64,000 bases of DNA from NCBI RefSeq assembly GCF_003063415.1, contig NZ_NESK01000022.1, positions 1 through 64,000 on the forward strand, read 5' to 3'. The notes under the pieces were generated by a model that was given only the letters and a program-made list of their open reading frames with translations, made no database searches and was not told the DNA's origin. The DNA comes from Limnohabitans sp. 2KL-17 (lineage in GTDB: Bacteria; Pseudomonadota; Gammaproteobacteria; Burkholderiales; Burkholderiaceae_C). Both the position numbers and the translations under genes were made by a program. Shown in pieces: positions 63,030 through 64,000 of this stretch (position 1 is its first letter; each line of letters opens with the position of its first letter).

Positions 63030-63274
63030 GATGGTGTGTCGTTGTCGTTGTCGTTGTCTTTGGCTTTTTGTTTGGCGCGCCAGAAACGTGCCAGATGCAG
63101 CCCCACACCACCGCCCAGGCCTACCAGCAAAATGCCGCCAATGCTGGCGTAGTCATAGCCAGCGCTGAAAATGTTCAAGCCGAGCAACTTGCCTGCCCAA
63201 TAGCCGGCCAAAGCGCCGCCGACGAAACCGACAGCGTCTGAGATACCTTCAAGAAAAGGGTTGGGAGTCGACAT
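63026..63274 (-). CDS. Small membrane protein of the moxR operon
   Basis: An 82-aa protein with two glycine-rich hydrophobic segments (FVGGALAGYWAGKLLGL and GGILLVGLGGGVGLHLA). Its acidic tail DNDNDND is coded by three GTCGTT units. No family assigned. Stop and start codons overlap with the acetyltransferase gene (ATGA). Confidence 0.7.
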   Translation of the reverse strand: MSTPNPFLEGISDAVGFVGGALAGYWAGKLLGLNIFSAGYDYASIGGILLVGLGGGVGLHLARFWRAKQKAKDNDNDNDTPS

Positions 63275-63285
63275 ATGGCCGGTTC

Positions 63286-64000
63286 TCAGCGGTTGCGCTG
63301 GTTCATGAACACCAGCTTTTCAAACAAGCTCACGTCTTGTTCGTTTTTGAGCAGAGCACCCACCAGTGGCGGCACAGATACTTTCTGATCGGCACTTTGC
63401 AGCGCCTCAAGCGGTATATCTTCTGCGACCAAAAGCTTGAGCCAGTCCAGCAGTTCGCTGGTGGAGGGTTTTTTCTTCAGACCAGGCAGACCACGCACAT
63501 CGTAGAAAGTTTTGAGGGCCAGGGCCAGCAAATCTTTCTTGAGCGTCGGGAAGTGCACATCCACGATCAGGCGCATGGTGTCCGCTTCGGGGAACTTGAT
63601 GTAGTGAAAGAAGCAACGGCGCAAAAAGGCGTCGGGCAGCTCTTTTTCGTTGTTGGAGGTGATGAACACCAGCGGACGGGTCTTGGCCTTGATCAGCTGG
63701 CGTGTCTCGTAGCAATAAAACTCCATGCGGTCGATTTCGCGCAGCAGGTCGTTCGGGAACTCGATGTCGGCTTTGTCGATCTCATCGATCAGGATGGCCA
63801 CTGGGGTTTCGGAGGTGAAAGCCTGCCAGAGAACACCCTTGATGATGTAGTTTTCGATGTCCTTGACTTTGGCTTCGCCCAATTGGCTGTCACGCAGCCG
63901 GCTGACGGCGTCATATTCATACAGGCCTTGCTGGGCTTTGGTGGTGGATTTGATGTGCCATTGCAGCAGGGGCAGGTTCAATGACTGCGCCACTTCCTCG
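63286..64000 (-). CDS. MoxR-type AAA+ ATPase (N-terminus outside the window)
   Basis: About 237 C-terminal residues are visible and the frame is open at the window edge. Walker B AILIDEIDKAD, sensor 1 FITSNNEKELPDAFLRR with the arginine finger, and the helical lid are present; Walker A must lie beyond the window. MoxR ATPases work with VWA proteins, here encoded at the end of the same operon. Confidence 0.9.
   Translation of the reverse strand, partial: EEVAQSLNLPLLQWHIKSTTKAQQGLYEYDAVSRLRDSQLGEAKVKDIENYIIKGVLWQAFTSETPVAILIDEIDKADIEFPNDLLREIDRMEFYCYETRQLIKAKTRPLVFITSNNEKELPDAFLRRCFFHYIKFPEADTMRLIVDVHFPTLKKDLLALALKTFYDVRGLPGLKKKPSTSELLDWLKLLVAEDIPLEALQSADQKVSVPPLVGALLKNEQDVSLFEKLVFMNQRNR

Noticed and set aside
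63035-63058. GTCGTT repeats in the small membrane gene considered as a phase-variation tract
   Set aside because: The unit is six bases, so slippage keeps the reading frame, and only about three units are present.

Overview
The window is a betaproteobacterial chromosome segment. Gene content and order point to Burkholderiales, most like Comamonadaceae (Limnohabitans/Rhodoferax/Polaromonas type). The evidence is the mla-ibaG-murA-his-tat block, petABC-sspAB, a dciA-type gene divergent from secA, and pilBCD-coaE-zapD-yacG. This assignment comes from gene order and protein resemblance read by eye; no database search was possible.

Layout. 1-420: tail of an IS5-family insertion sequence. 430-4370: mlaFEDACB, the retrograde phospholipid transport system, preceded by a leader that can fold as a terminator or an antiterminator. 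4450-6460: a YadGH-like ABC exporter and ibaG. 6480-15400: murA and the histidine genes hisG-D-C-B-H-A-(mutarotase)-F-I-E. 15400-17850: a small membrane protein, a HIT hydrolase and tatABC. 17858-21383: a DegS/AlgW-like protease, a NIF3 protein, pdxA and mscL. 21520-25500: the cytochrome bc1 genes petABC and the regulators sspA/sspB. 25557-31670: tRNA-Thr, a DUF721/DciA-like protein, secA, argJ, a DUF815 ATPase and a Nudix hydrolase. 31717-36578 (minus): pilB (short), pilC, pilD, coaE, zapD, yacG. 36749-40683: a divergent ferric-type ABC ATPase and permease, then a K+ channel. 40717-49760: a CoA-transferase, a Blh-like metallo-beta-lactamase protein, an ArsR repressor, and an RND efflux operon carrying a DUF2892 membrane protein and a TolC-like channel. 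49911-50864: a cyanophycinase with a Tat-type signal. 61222-64000 (minus): a MoxR ATPase, a small membrane protein, an acetyltransferase and a VWA protein.

The accessory part is a ~10.2-kb integrated element (about 50,890-61,083) inserted at the 3' end of tRNA-Arg(CCT). It encodes a P4-type integrase, an AlpA regulator, a possible OB-fold protein, a stand-alone DUF927 helicase copy, two small proteins (one HTH), a 1019-aa PriCT-2/Toprim/DUF927 replication protein and a glycosyltransferase-like protein. I see no capsid, packaging or conjugation genes.

The element has the parts of an autonomous replicon: two clusters of GCGGGGACAA iterons in opposite orientation, one beside an AT-rich stretch and a perfect DnaA box. 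In the excised circle they would lie about 2 kb apart, which recalls the ori/crr pair of satellite phage P4. Other unusual points are TGTGCCCCC arrays at both ends that share sequence with the att core, a degenerate ~230-bp repeat family, and a DUF927 paralogue that has lost its Walker B glutamate. This element is the best candidate in the window for an undescribed system.
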